Source of the DNA: Solicoccozyma terricola
Taxonomy: Eukaryota > Basidiomycota > Tremellomycetes > Filobasidiales > Piskurozymaceae
Assembly: GCA_001600875.1 (NCBI GenBank)
Contig: BCLD01000014.1
Span: 463,475 to 527,474 of the forward strand
DNA: 64,000 bases
Direction of reading: 5' to 3'
The stretch's first letter is position 1; each line of letters opens with the position of its first letter. The notes under the pieces were generated by a model, which was not told the origin of the DNA, ran no database searches, and saw only the letters and a program-made list of their open reading frames with translations. Shown in pieces: positions 1 through 11,322 of this stretch. A program made the translations under genes and the position numbers.

Positions 1-160
1 ATCTACCTGTGAGGTGCTACATTTCATACTGTTTTACCCTCTCAAGCTAACGCGAATTCCCCGTAGAAAACATACATCTGCACTACGTCGGCCGGTTCGT
101 CATCGCGTCTGCGCATTTGCCTAAAAAATCGCAGCTGATTTCTTGTCCGGCCTTTAACAG

Positions 161-2744
161 TGCGATCTGGTTTGTGCACTTCATCGGAACTCGGATCATT
201 CATCAGTTCATTACCTTCTGGTATAACCCTCGACCAAACTTCCATCTTCACCTCTGGCATTCGCTTTGATCAATCGTCCTTCCCCTCTGAACCAATCGAC
301 ACCGAGGAGGATGCGGAAGAACCAACGTACGAAGAGATTACCTCTGTTGACGAGGCAATCGCGCCAGGTCAAGGAATGACTGCTACTAGCTCAGCAGATG
401 AGCCTCTCGAAACAAATGAGACTGAGATGGTTGACGATTCCTGGCAGAAGAATTCAGAGAATGGCGTGGAGAATGACACTGCGGCCGAAGAAGCCGCTGA
501 AGAGCTTTACGAAGAGATTATGAGCGGTGAGAATGATGGCTTGCGACGTCGTTCTCATCACGTTCGTCGTCAGACGAAGCTTCCAAGTCTTCGTTTGGGT
601 CACGCCGCTGGCGGACGCAAGCGTCAATTTGAGGACGAGGACAGTTACGTGGACGACTACGCAGAGGAAGAGTATGGAAGTACCACGGATGACACGTATG
701 GTGATGCGGTGGATACCGCAAACAAGGACTATGGTTTCGATGATTCGCTTAGTGGATTGGAGGGCGAAGACTATGGATCCGATACCTCGAATGAGGACAA
801 TGAGCCGAGCACGACCTCTTCGGACATCCCATTGCCCACCAAAGCCACTCACAAGACACACAAACCGGCATTGTCCAATGGTATTTCGGATTCCAGCTCA
901 GCTGTTCCAATTTACACCGCACCAATCGTGTATCATGTCAGCAAGACTGGATACTATTGTATCGGTGAGTGAAGGATTCTGCTGATTCCCAGAGCTATGT
1001 TTGACCTGGTATTATCAGGTGTCGTTCCTGTTACTCTCGTTAACAGCAAGAAGAGGGAGTCTTCCCCAGCACTGATCGAGAGGCAATCGACAACTCATGC
1101 GGAATACTCCGGATCGGTGCTGTTCCGCAACCAATTCGTTGGGGAGCTACCTGCCGCCGAGTACCCAAAGATTGGCGTACGTCTGCTGTCTTTCTTTCAA
1201 TCCCTGCTGGGACCGAACTGATGATCTGCTTCTCGTAGTTCTACGGCTTTTTGAGCTTGGTTTATATCATTCTTGCCGGTGGATGGGGATTCTTGTGCTT
1301 TAAATACCGTAGAGAGCTTCTGTGAGTTTGACGTTAGACCTTGTCATGCACGCCGAGTATTGACGATGCCTGGATTGAAACACGCTCTTCTAGCCCTATG
1401 CAAGTGAGTCGAACTCGATGCGTCTCCCTGATATGTAACTGATTGAAGGCACTGTTTCTTTAATCCAGCTTTATATCAGCGGCACGATCTGTTTCCTTGT
1501 TGTCGAGATGATCGCGAATTGGGCTTACTACCGATTCATCAACAAGCACGGCGGTAGCGCCAGCTCTCTGGCGTTCCTCTTTGTCGGTAGGTTTGAAGGC
1601 ATCTTTGCACGTTGAATTTACACATGCTGAAGTAAATCTTTCCTCCGTCAGTCGCCATCCTTAATGCCGGTCGTAACTCGCTTTCATTCTTCCTCCTGCT
1701 CATCGTCTCCATGGGTTTATCGGTCGTCACGCCATCTCTTGGCCCGATTATGAATAGGGTTCGACTGTTGACAGCTGTTCATTTCATCTTTGGTGGTGCG
1801 TGACAGTCGCGAATACTTGAATCACTCACCGCTGACGCACGACTACGTGTTGTAGTTCTTTACTCCATCGGTACTGTTCAGGTCGAACTGGAGAGCGCTT
1901 CTCTCTTCCTTGTTATGTTCCTCATCTTCCCGTTGGCGTTGACTCTGACTGCTTTCCTGATGTGGACCATTCTTTCCTTGAACGGTAGGCATCCTCCGAC
2001 GGTCCTTGCAGCTGCAACAAGTACTGATATGACTGTCTTTCCTCAGGTACCATTCTTCATCTTTCGGCCCGTAAACAACGCCACAAATTGCAGATGTTCA
2101 AGCGACTGTATCGCATTTTAATGATTGCGGTGATCGCCGTTGCGGCTTTCTTTGTCATTTCATCGTTGTCATTGTCAAACAGGTTGAATGAGGGTGAGTC
2201 ACATCCAAATGCTCTGTCCAATGCAACATCTGCTGATGTTGTGTGGTTGCTACAAGACTACGCTCCTAACAACTGGAAGTACCGATGGATTTTGTTGGAT
2301 GCCTCGTTGGCGATGATCTACCTTTCAGTCTTCGTTGCGGTCGCTTGGTTATGGCGTCCGGTAAGTTAACAACAACCGGGGTCACCGTGTCACCGTGTGA
2401 TCCATCTCTGATCTTCCTTTCTGCCTTCGTAGTCCCGTGACAGTGTCCGCTTCGCCATGTCTCAAGAGCTCGCGCAAGACGAAGCTGAAGCTGACGCAGA
2501 CGATTACGAGATCGCCAACTTGGAAGCGAACCGACCTGCCCACCATGATGATAACGACGAGGACGGCTACGGGGATGAGTCGACTGGCTTCATCAAGGGA
2601 TCTAATGGCCATGGTCATCCCGTGAAGGAGGAGAACGTTGTTTTCGCACTCGAGGACGAGGATAGCGATGGCGAGGGTCACGCTGGGAAGAAGAGCGGCG
2701 GGTATCAGGACATGGATGAGGAGACGGCGAGGAAGAGGGATTGA
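161..2744 (+). CDS. PTM1: PTM1/GPR107-type (lung seven-TM receptor family) membrane protein, 5' truncated
   Basis: Multi-exon gene whose 5' end lies left of the window; the first visible exon seems to begin after the acceptor tttaacag at 151-160. The lumenal N-terminal part is acidic and Ser/Thr-rich (to about 964) and leads into KTGYYCIG-VVPVTL. A run of hydrophobic helices follows (FYGFLSLVYIILAGGWGF, ISGTICFLVVEMIANWAYY, FLLLIVSMGLSVVTP, FLIFPLALTLTAFLMW, FKRLYRILMIAVIAVAAF, WILLDASLAMIYLSVF), ending in LWRPSRDSVRFAMSQEL and an acidic cytosolic tail. The order LLPMQ-YISG-EM-NW-YY and the closing LWRP are typical of the Ptm1/GPR107/108 family of Golgi/endosomal membrane proteins. The visible part has about ten exons, including a 10-nt one at 1394-1403. 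I recognise the family; its precise role in this fungus is not visible. Confidence 0.85.
1394..1403 (+). other. 10-nt microexon of the PTM1-like gene
   Basis: The previous exon ends in ..GAG CTT CT at 1321 with donor gtgagt. The acceptor ttctag precedes 1394 and the donor gtgagt follows 1403. The ten bases ccctatgcaa give L-P-M-Q and restore the conserved junction REL-LPMQ-LYISGT. Skipping it removes ten bases and shifts the frame. Confidence 0.8.
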
Positions 2745-2935
2745 GCACGAGTAATATAGAATGGATCGCCGGCTTCTGCATCCACCCAAACATCATATAG
2801 ACTGTTCACCGCCCAACCCGATGATGCGTCATGATCGCGTCATATCCATAAACCCACTTAAGTTCGAGTTCCAGTCTCCGTAGAAGCTTCCTACCACCCT
2901 ATGAACCACATCTCGAGAACTTCTTACTGCCAAAC

Positions 2936-5900
2936 ATGAGTGACACTGCGGCTGCAGATGTATGTGCAAGTGTCGGTTGTGTCTCCAGCCATACTTACAA
3001 ACCCCCCGCATCTACCCTTGCACAGGAGCAAGGTTCTATCGTCTCTGCGCGGTCCGTCAGAGCGGCTCCAGTGAGGACTTGCTCGACCTACTGGCCTGTG
3101 CGATACCCACATGTTAACAGTTTGTCTGTGATAGGATACAATATCCAAACTCATCCTTCGAATCAGGATGATGATGCTGAGGCTTCTCCCTCTTGACGGT
3201 AAGCAGTTTCCCTCTCGGCAGCAAACATTCATGACCTGAAGTCACACTGTCCATCCAGTCGAGCCCTCCGAGATCACAGATGCTACTAGCTCCGTCATCA
3301 CACCAGACGTGATCAAAGCTTTCTCCAAGTGTGGTGGTGATTTTGGAGAAGCTGTTCCGTTTTGTTTAATGAGAGCTAGGCAGACGTTCTTGAGGGATGC
3401 AGCCAATAATCGTGAGTGAAAACGACTGTGAGACGCCAATTATTTCGTTAACGGCTATGTTGGATCAGCGGCCGACTACGACGAGAACCTATGTCGATGT
3501 GAGCATCTGTTTTCATTCAATGAACCACTCGCCAGCTAACAATCCGTCGACAGCTATTGCATGCGAGGTCCTAGCGAGACGTGTAGTCCACAACATCCCC
3601 TTTGATCGTCTGGAGGGCGTCATGAGCACCCGATGGAGATACAGGGAGTCTGATGGAGACGTCTCTGCTTCTGTTTCTGCGTGAGTGACTCTTTGAATCA
3701 AGACGACAAGAATATGTGTTTGATTATAATGTTTCGGACAGTATCGAGACAGCCATCGATCAACACGCGACAATCTTCTTGTCTTCATCAGAAGCTCAGC
3801 ACGTCATAAATTCACTGTGGCGTGGAGATTGGATTCAAGTGAACAATGAAGACAATATGATAGACTACGTCCCATACGACAGGAGAGCTAGTGAAAACTT
3901 CTGGGATCATCTTGAGCCGCATCGGTTGTGTGTGCCAAGGTATCAGAATGTAAGCATCTCATCTCTTGCAGAGTCATGATCCTGCCAGACTCACCGCTAA
4001 AGCGGCCCCACGTTTGACAGGCCTTCAATATCATTGTTTGGATCTTCTTCCTTTTCGTGTACTCACAATGCGTCCAGACCCCATTGGACTCGCTTGACCC
4101 AGACAAGAGCTTGGATATTTGGGAGATTGCCCTTTACGGCATGGCGGCCAGTTTCTTCATGGAAGGTGAGTGAAGATCGCTTGATGTTTAGATGTCCCGC
4201 TTATACAATGATTTTCGGCGCAGAGGTCAAAAAGGTACCCGTCAAAGTGCCTAGCAAAAAAAAAATCAGCTGTTGAAAATATGATTTTGCCACTGTCCAG
4301 ACTTTCCAGACGATCAGGTTGACTCCTCGACCACTTACTGCAATCAACTTCTGGACAATCGGTGAGACATGACTCGCACTATTTAGCAGCTGTGACAGTG
4401 TTGTTGACGAAAGATGCGTCATATAGTTAATTTTACGACTGATTGCTTGCTCCTCTCTGCGTTTGGTCTACGAGTTGCCGGTGTCTATATCAAGGACTCA
4501 GGCAAGGCGGCGGATTTACATTTGAAGAGTTTCCAGATTCTGTCGTGGGTAGATCGTCCGAATGGGTACCGGGTATAGATTGTTCATATACGGTCATTGC
4601 TTGTTGCAGCTGCGTTGCGCCTTTGATTTGGATGAGTAAGTCAAGCAAAGGACAGCGCAAGTGTCGTGGAGATCTGACTGCAAACCTTGGCATCAGAACT
4701 CCTTACCGTGTTTGACGGTAGGTCTGGTGTCCGGTCTTCACCTTACTCTCGACCGGCTGTTCTTATCAGATTGTCCATCACAGGCCTGAAGGTTATCGGC
4801 TCTTTGCAGATTGTCGTCTTTCGGTGAGTTGACAGTGCGGTTCGGTTGACGACGGCGCCTCTGAACTGACTAAACTGCTGCCAACAGAATGATGTAAGGA
4901 TTGACGATGTAGTAAAACCTTTTGCTTGCTCTTACTGATTCGGGGAATTTTCTGATGCAGGCGCGAATCCGTCATTTTCTTCATCTTGTGAGCCACTGAT
5001 CCAAACCGGATGATCTCAAAAGCCATGATCTGAACCACAATTTTTTTCGTTGTTCGCGCTTTCAGACTCGCCGTGATGTCTATCGGATTTGCTCAGGTAT
5101 ATCATCTCATGCATGCATAGTCGTACGATTCTGAAATCATTTTGTGACTGACTCGCTCCCCGTCCCTTGTGAAGGCAATGTTCGCTCTCGATGCTGCCGA
5201 CGGAGAGGCCACGGAAGGCAGTATGGTCGTCAACAGTCTTTTGCAGGCGTTGTTAGGGTAGGTAATGACGACGTGTTTCTTTCGGAACGTGGTCTCCTGA
5301 AGGTGTTCCTTGGGTCATTCGCAGCTCGCCGGACTTTGAATCACCTAGAGAGCGATGTGAGTGGTTCCCTGGTGGGCGTTGGGATTGGTTTACGACCGTG
5401 TGAGAACTGATGAACTTCGATGCCGGGTCAATACCAGTTGGATATCGTAAGATCTTTCTCTATCTTACAATCACCCGCCTTTGACCTGGTAAAGTGAAAC
5501 TGAAACAGACGCTACACCCTTCTTCTTCTTCTTCTACTACTAGCATTCGGCTTGATCATCTACTAGTACGTTTTGATTTTCGCCCGTTTCTCGTCTGTAG
5601 TAACGTTTGACAAAAATGAACACTGAAACGTCCTCCCCCCCCACCCCCCGGGGGCGCCTCCAACCGTTTAGTGCATGGAACATGCTCACAACAGTCATCC
5701 TACTGAACGTCCTCATCGCATTGTTCGGATCTGCGTATGACGATGTGAGTGAGATCCGAGGTGCGAACGCGTCGGCCCCATCAGCGTTGTTTGCTAAAAT
5801 CGAAAACCCATGGATCCTGCGATGTCCCAGATTAGTTCCAATGCGACGGATGAGTTCTTGGCTGGCTTCGCGTACAAGACGGTGAGTTTTCTGAGGGAAA

Positions 5901-6721
5901 TGAATTCTTAGAGAAGGACGTCATTTATATGATCGTGTTTTGACTGATTTTGAAACCCGGGTGGCGGGGGGTAATTCATGACTTCTCTCAGATTGCAATG
6001 AGTTGGTGGTCTTTTTTTTTTTTTTTTTTCACTGGCGCCCGTTACGTAGAGTATAACCGTTGATGACCCTCTTGCCCCTCCACCCCCACAGTTCGAGCTC
6101 CCGACACCTGGGTGTACATCCCACCCTTTAATCTAATTGAAATCTTCCTTATCGCTCCATTCGAATACATACTCTCCCGATCGGCTTACGATCGATTGAA
6201 CCGTACGGTCATGTCAATAGTATTTTGCATCCCACTTGCAACTCTAGCTTTATTTGAAAGTCAATTAAACGTCAAGGCTAATGCAAGATTGAGAGGGTTT
6301 TTCCAAGGTTTACCGGAAGAAGATGAAGAAGATGAAGCGAATTTGAATCCTGAATGTGAAGAGGATGATGAGGGTGAGATTTCGAGGATAAAGTTTGAGG
6401 ATTTGGTACAATCGTTTCCAAAGTGAGTGTGGGGGGCGTGGGGGCGTGGGAGGCTTGGAGGGCTTCTGAAACTACAAAAGCTACAACGGGACTGATTTTG
6501 AACGATTTTGGACAAATTTCCTCTCTTTTCTCTCTCTCTCCGCGTCCCCCTCACACAGTACCACTCTATCCACATCTGCCGTCATCCAAAACGAGATCAA
6601 ACTCCTACGTGAAAAGATTGAAGAACTTGAGAACTCGCATCATCAGATGGATGGGGGGAAGAAGAGGAGTGTGAGGGAGAAGAGGTTGGATAATGAGTTG
6701 GATGAGGATGATAAGGCGTAG
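2936..6721 (+). CDS. YVC1: YVC1-type (TRPY) vacuolar TRP cation channel, 26 exons
   Basis: My splice model is 2936..2959, 3026..3070, 3135..3198, 3259..3411, 3469..3498, 3554..3680, 3742..3949, 4021..4165, 4224..4234, 4301..4361, 4427..4544, 4610..4635, 4697..4717, 4784..4823, 4888..4893, 4961..4987, 5066..5096, 5175..5257, 5325..5356, 5438..5446, 5544..5565, 5672..5744, 5831..5881, 5992..6001, 6092..6422, 6559..6721. The exons sum to 1911 nt, or 636 residues. The N-terminal cytosolic part has the fungal TRPY signatures ACEVLARRVVHN, IFLSSSEAQHVINSLW and VPRYQNAFNIIVW. The membrane part holds LTAINFWTIVNF, APLIWMKLLTVFDG, FRMMRESVIFFILLAVM and the pore/S6 stretch GYPFGLIIYY-AWNMLTTVILLNVLIALF. 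It ends with KTIAMIRAPDTWVY-PPFNLIE, an acidic patch and a coiled coil. In yeast Yvc1 releases vacuolar Ca2+. The gene lies about 190 bp downstream of PTM1 on the same strand. Many exons are tiny, so automatic models may be wrong here. Confidence 0.88.
4224..4234 (+). other. 11-nt microexon of YVC1
   Basis: Acceptor ggcgcag lies before 4224 and a weak donor gtaccc after 4234. The bases complete Glu and add Val-Lys-Lys (FME-EVKK-TFQ). This one rests on a weaker donor than the others. Confidence 0.6.
4697..4717 (+). other. 21-nt microexon of YVC1
   Basis: Flanked by acceptor catcag and donor gtaggt. It encodes the core of WM-KLLTVFD-G between the neighbouring 26-nt exon (4610-4635) and 40-nt exon (4784-4823). 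Three consecutive exons here total only 87 nt. Confidence 0.75.
4888..4893 (+). other. 6-nt microexon of YVC1
   Basis: The sequence ccaacag|aatgat|gtaagg gives a six-base exon with consensus splice sites on both sides. It joins ..VVF(cg|a) atg (at|g) CGC.. as VVF-R-M-M-R-ESVIFF, which agrees with the fungal TRPY pattern R-M-(K/R)-E-S-x-I-F-F. Confidence 0.72.
5438..5446 (+). other. 9-nt microexon of YVC1
   Basis: The sequence ataccag|ttggatatc|gtaaga completes Phe and adds Gly-Tyr with one base of Pro. It is preceded by a 32-nt exon (5325-5356) and followed by a 22-nt exon. Together they spell SPDFE..RFGYPFGLIIYY, the region before the last membrane helix of the pore domain. Confidence 0.75.
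5544..5565 (+). other. 22-nt microexon of YVC1 (pore-proximal)
   Basis: The acceptor ctactag precedes and the donor gtacgt follows. It completes Pro, then encodes Phe-Gly-Leu-Ile-Ile-Tyr and the first two bases of Tyr. Joined to 5672 it reads FGLIIYY-AWNMLTTVILLN. Confidence 0.8.
5992..6001 (+). other. 10-nt microexon of YVC1
   Basis: Acceptor tctctcag lies before 5992 and donor gttggt (GT but non-consensus) after 6001. It encodes Ile-Ala-Met plus one base of Ile and restores KTIAMIRAPDTWVY. Without it the downstream RAPDTWVY exon cannot be reached in frame from the exon ending in AYKT. Confidence 0.7.
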
Positions 6722-7345
6722 GTGCTAAGGGGATTGAAAATTCGTATAAGGTTAGGTAGGTAGGGAATTCAATGATTATTTCGCGGTAATGCAGTGGCGG
6801 TGCCAATTGGAGGCAAATCACTCTCCTCTTTTTTCGGATTTTTCCCCGTTTCAATTTGACAATTCGGTCCGGGGGGGCGGTGTGCCTAGGGAGAGAGCCA
6901 AGCCCATTTTTGAAAAATATTTTTTGGACCCGAATTCGCTTTTTACTTGGCGGACGATGGGAAAAAAAGAGGAGATGGGAGATGGGATGGATGGCGATGG
7001 CGATGGCGATGGCGATGGCGATGGCGATGGCGATGGCGATGGCGATGGCGATGGCGATGGCGATGGAGGTGGGGAGATGGCGATGGGTGGGATGGAGATG
7101 GTGGGGAGATGGGAGATGGGATGGGATGGAGGACGGCGAGGGAACTCGGGGCAGGGGAAGTGGCGGTATACGAACGGGTGGATGGTGCCGGATGAACTCG
7201 CCGTGGCGACCTGGCGCAGAGTTTAGTCTTGGCTGTCTTTGCTCGCTCTCGGCGTATTGTAGTCATCGCAACCACCACCATCCCACCCCATCCCACCACC
7301 ACACAGTCCACCCCCTACTGCCACGGCCACCACATCCACAAGACA
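6722..7345. repeat. G-rich spacer and leader with (GATGGC)n repeat between YVC1 and RIM101
   Basis: No gene is supported here. About 13 near-perfect copies of the hexamer gatggc run from 6990 to 7066 and decay on both sides into ggagatggga-type words up to about 7130. A G7 run lies at 6870. The open frames crossing it (Gly-Asp or Met-Ala repeats) are only translations of the repeat. It lies 280-360 bp upstream of the RIM101 start, so it is promoter or 5' UTR of that gene. Confidence 0.85.
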
Positions 7346-9161
7346 ATGGCATATCCCCCTCTCCATAATCATATCCCACACAACACACAACAGCAGTATC
7401 TCAATCAAACACATCTCTCTACATCTCAATCCCATATATATCCCTTTGCAAGCAGCATTAGCACCACCAACACCACCACCAACACCACCAGCAACAACAC
7501 CAACACCGTCGCCGGCGTGGATTATTCACAACAACAGACCCCAGATCAAAACACTGTCTCAAGAGCACCTCAAGATAATCCATCAGATCATTCGGGAGGA
7601 GATAGTAATAGGATGGGTTTACCTACTAGTGTTGGAACATATCCATATCCGATACCTGGCTTGGCGCAGACGGCATCTTCATCTGTACAACAGCAACAAA
7701 CTCATCGACCTCAAACCACCACCACCACCACCAACACCACCAACACCACCAACAACAACAACACCCAATCACATCCACATCATCGACTCTCTGTTGGATC
7801 CAATTCCTCTACTGCATCAGCATCGACGAGTAGTATGTCAATACATCGACCTGGTGTTAACGTTCGTCATACGACGACGACAAACTCATCGGGAGATGAA
7901 GGAGTGGAAGGGGATGAAGAAGATGGAGGGTTGTATGGAAGACCTGGACAGATTAAATGTTTGTGGAGGGATTGTGTAGAGTGAGTTTTTTGGTCGGTTG
8001 GTGGGGGGTTGGGGGGAGGGGACGGGGACGGGGACGGCGGGATGGCTTGGAAGACAAAGTACACTGGCGGGGAACTGATCCATATCCATTCTTCTACGCC
8101 TTCCCCCCCCCCCCCACACCCCCCTCACTCCACCCACAGAGTCCTCGCAACTCCTGAAATCCTATATGAACATCTTTGTTCCTCACACGTCGGTCGAAAA
8201 TCAACCAACAACCTCTGTCTGACATGCAATTGGTTAAATTGTGGAGTTCAATGTGCTAAACGAGATCACATAACCTCACATATCCGAGTTCATATGCCAC
8301 TTAAACCACATCAATGTTCAGTTTGTGATAAAACGTTTAAAAGACCACAAGATTTGAAAAAACATGAAAAAATTCATACGGAAGAACATCATGCTTTACA
8401 TCGACATTCGAAAGCGGCGGTGATGACTATGAATGGTCCGATTAGATTATCAACATCATCATCAACATCAACAACAACAACATCGAATGGTGGGAAACGA
8501 GGATCGAATATATCAAAAGTCACAATAAAGAATGAAGGTGGAGGTGGAGGTCGAGGTGAGAATATGAGAAGGACATCATCAAATGATTTATCAGATGGTT
8601 CTTGTGGAGGAGCAATATCAGATGGTGATAGATCGATGAGGGAGTCAAGTGGTGGTTCAAGTGGTATTGGAGTAGGTGGTGGACATCAACGAAGAGGAAT
8701 CATGGGTGGTTTATTGGATGTTCCAATGACTAGTGCGATGGCTAGGAGGGTTAGTCAGATGAGTGGAGAAGGTTCAGGTGATGAGAGTATGGGGATTTAT
8801 GGGAGAGGAATGAGTGAGTTTGATGTGATGTGGAAAGAAGGGAGCGATTTGATTGTACCGCGATGGAACTAACCCCACCCCACCCCCCACAGATCAAGGA
8901 TCTTCATACGGCAGCTCTCCATCCCTCTCTCCAATGGTTTCAGGTCCAATCTCCAATGGGAATCTCAATTTGATCGATACAGGAGGAAACCACTTCTCCT
9001 CCTCATATGGTCAAAATTCAATGTCAGTTTCACCATCTTCAAATCCAACTGCTCTTCATGAGAAACATATGATAGAACAAGAACAACTTCGTTTACAACA
9101 ACGAAGGGAGATTTTACTTGCTGGGATGGCCAAGTCCCAACCAGGTATTCAACAACAACAA

Positions 9162-9196
<35 letters not shown>

Positions 9197-11187
9197 GCGT
9201 CAAGCTTCCACGAACAACTACGGATACTCAATATCAGCACCAACAGAAGCTAGCATATACCCTCGATTATCCACCTCCGCCGATAATAGCTTACCTCCAG
9301 GATACGCCGGTCAAAAGCGGAATTCAGAATATATGGCATATGATCCAAATCATCAGAGTCTCTACTATGGTGGGAATGGGATGGGAATGGGCATGTTAAG
9401 ATCAAATCAAGCCTCGTTGTCAGATAGACACGATTCGTTCGACTCATCGACAGGCAATTTGATAAGTGACTTCATGTCGGACGTGAAGAAGAGGAAAGTC
9501 GCACCGGTTTACGATCGCGGTAAGTTGTGATTGGGGGGGGGGGGGGGGATTTTTTGATGGCGTGATGGCATGCCCGCCCATCCACAAAGTGTCGCTGAAA
9601 CCCCGCTCGCTTCGCTACGGCCCCGCAGACATGGCCATGAGATTGAATGGCATCCAATCCGCTTTCCGCATGCCGCCCTTTGATGGCAACGATAATACCT
9701 CGGCATCCTCCAGTACGGGCACAGCACCAGTACCAATACCTGGCATTCACACCGAAAGCGAGCTGGCAGATTTCAATCGTTTCATGCTATCACTCGGACA
9801 GCATACTCAGCAGCAGCACCACGTGGCCGGCGTAGGAGCCAACCTCCGCCCGTCTCCAAGCAACAACAACCCGACTTCATATCTGGCCACATCCAATTCG
9901 CCATACTCGAGCTCGTCACCGACGTCGGACATGTCTGGCAGCGACATGTTCGACCCGCAATCCCTCGCTCAGCTCGGTTTAGGTAACATGCCGGGATTCA
10001 ACATCCCTCAATCCGCCGCTCAGAATAATCAGCAGAATACTATCAGCTACAGTTCCCTCTACCCATCACTCGACGACCTGCCAAAGTCGCATCACAACCG
10101 GACGTCCAGCGAAGGATCAAGCCATAGCAGTCAGAATCGCCAGATCGCTCCTCTACCCAACACCCGTCGTGCCGCTGGGCCTCTCGCGTCCTTTGAGCAG
10201 GCCATCTCGTATCCGCCACTATCGGCCTTGCAGAACGGGTCCATGATCAACGCTCGGGCAACGGACGACAATCATTTCGAACAGACTTTCAGTGGAAACT
10301 TCAACTTTGACATCCTTGCAAAGTCGACTGGTATTGTACCGGAAGCTACAATATCGCCCATGTCAACCGCGCAGAACAAGTACCGCAACGTTGATATGCT
10401 CGGCGCTAGTATGGTCAGACCGACTTCAGCGGCACGGAGTAGCCTGGACATTCTCAGCGAAGCATGCGAAGACGCCGCAGCCGAGCTGGCGGCTCAGCGC
10501 GAGACGCATCAAACCAGTTCTCCCTTGGTCTTCTCGGACGAGCCAGAGGTCTACGACGTAGAGATAAAGGGAGAGTCCCCGCCACTTTTGCGGCATCATC
10601 TATTATCCGAGAAAGACGCTGGCTCGGAATTCAAGTTACCGGCTCTGAAGCCCCGAAGAACGCCGCGTGGGGAATCGCTCTACCCCATTCGTCAGCTCGG
10701 AGGAGATGCTCGTCTGCTATATCGTTCAAGTCCAAGGAAGGATTCGCAGGATTCTGGTTCCAGTATGCCTTCGACCGCATGTCTGACGCCAAATCAGGAC
10801 TCTCGAGACTGTTCTCCAGACATACACGCTCTTGAACGTCATGCCTCACACGATGAGCGGTCTGCCGAGGTTTTAGAGGAACATCGACGTCGCGAGGACA
10901 TGCTAGTCGGGGGAGTGGACAAGATTGATCTTGGCAAAGCGTCAGGTGGCGGTCTCAGCAACTTGGTTCAACAGGGTCGTGACCACGCCAACCTTATCCG
11001 AGACATCATCGTTGCTGTAAATAATGACTGGAAGCGCCGACACCGCATGCAAACTCTGCGGTCGCTCGACGTGGACATCAAAGGAGACGACAGCGACCTG
11101 AGACCGTTGCAAGAGGAAATGACAGAAGAGCGGACCCCGTCAACGCCTACACGAAGATCATTCATTCGAAGTGAAGACCAATCGTAA
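7346..11187 (+). CDS. RIM101: RIM101/PacC pH-response C2H2 zinc-finger transcription factor
   Basis: Exons 7346..7980, 8140..8813, 8893..9519 and 9629..11187 sum to 3495 nt, or 1164 residues. The N-terminus is Asn/Thr/Gln-rich. Three PacC-type fingers follow: finger 1 [15 protein letters not shown], split by intron 1; finger 2 [23 protein letters not shown]; finger 3 [21 protein letters not shown]. These are the signature fingers of PacC/Rim101, which acts at alkaline pH. Downstream there is a poly-Gln tract (about 9149-9198) followed by a long, mostly disordered tail with a basic patch (DVKKRKVAP). In the Rim pathway the C-terminus is removed by Rim13/Rim20; I cannot see the cleavage site. 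Intron 2 has a textbook branch site aactaac (8867-8873). Intron 3 contains a G16 run at 9533-9548. Confidence 0.93.
9149..9198 (+). repeat. CAA/CAG microsatellite coding poly-glutamine in RIM101
   Basis: A run of caa codons changes into cag codons and encodes about 16 consecutive Gln (IQQQ..QRQ). Pure trinucleotide runs of this kind often vary in length between strains. Confidence 0.9.
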
Positions 11188-11322
11188 TGGTCAAATGTCA
11201 TTTTCTTGTATAACAATGTCTCAAGGACAATGTAGTCAAGAAAATTCCTGTCAGAAAATGTAATTATACACGAGGGGCCAGTAAGGCAATCACAACTAAA
11301 GATGCAATACAAAGTCGTCCAT

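Noticed and set aside
2936..3196. An 86-codon unspliced frame starting at the YVC1 ATG
   Set aside because: It runs through two good introns; splicing at 2959/3026 and 3070/3135 yields the TRPY N-terminus, whereas the unspliced reading gives no family resemblance.
6789..7368. Long open frames in three phases across the hexanucleotide repeat (Gly-Asp, Met-Ala and Trp-Arg repeats)
   Set aside because: A perfect hexamer repeat without stop codons keeps every frame open; there is no non-repeat domain and no splice link to RIM101.
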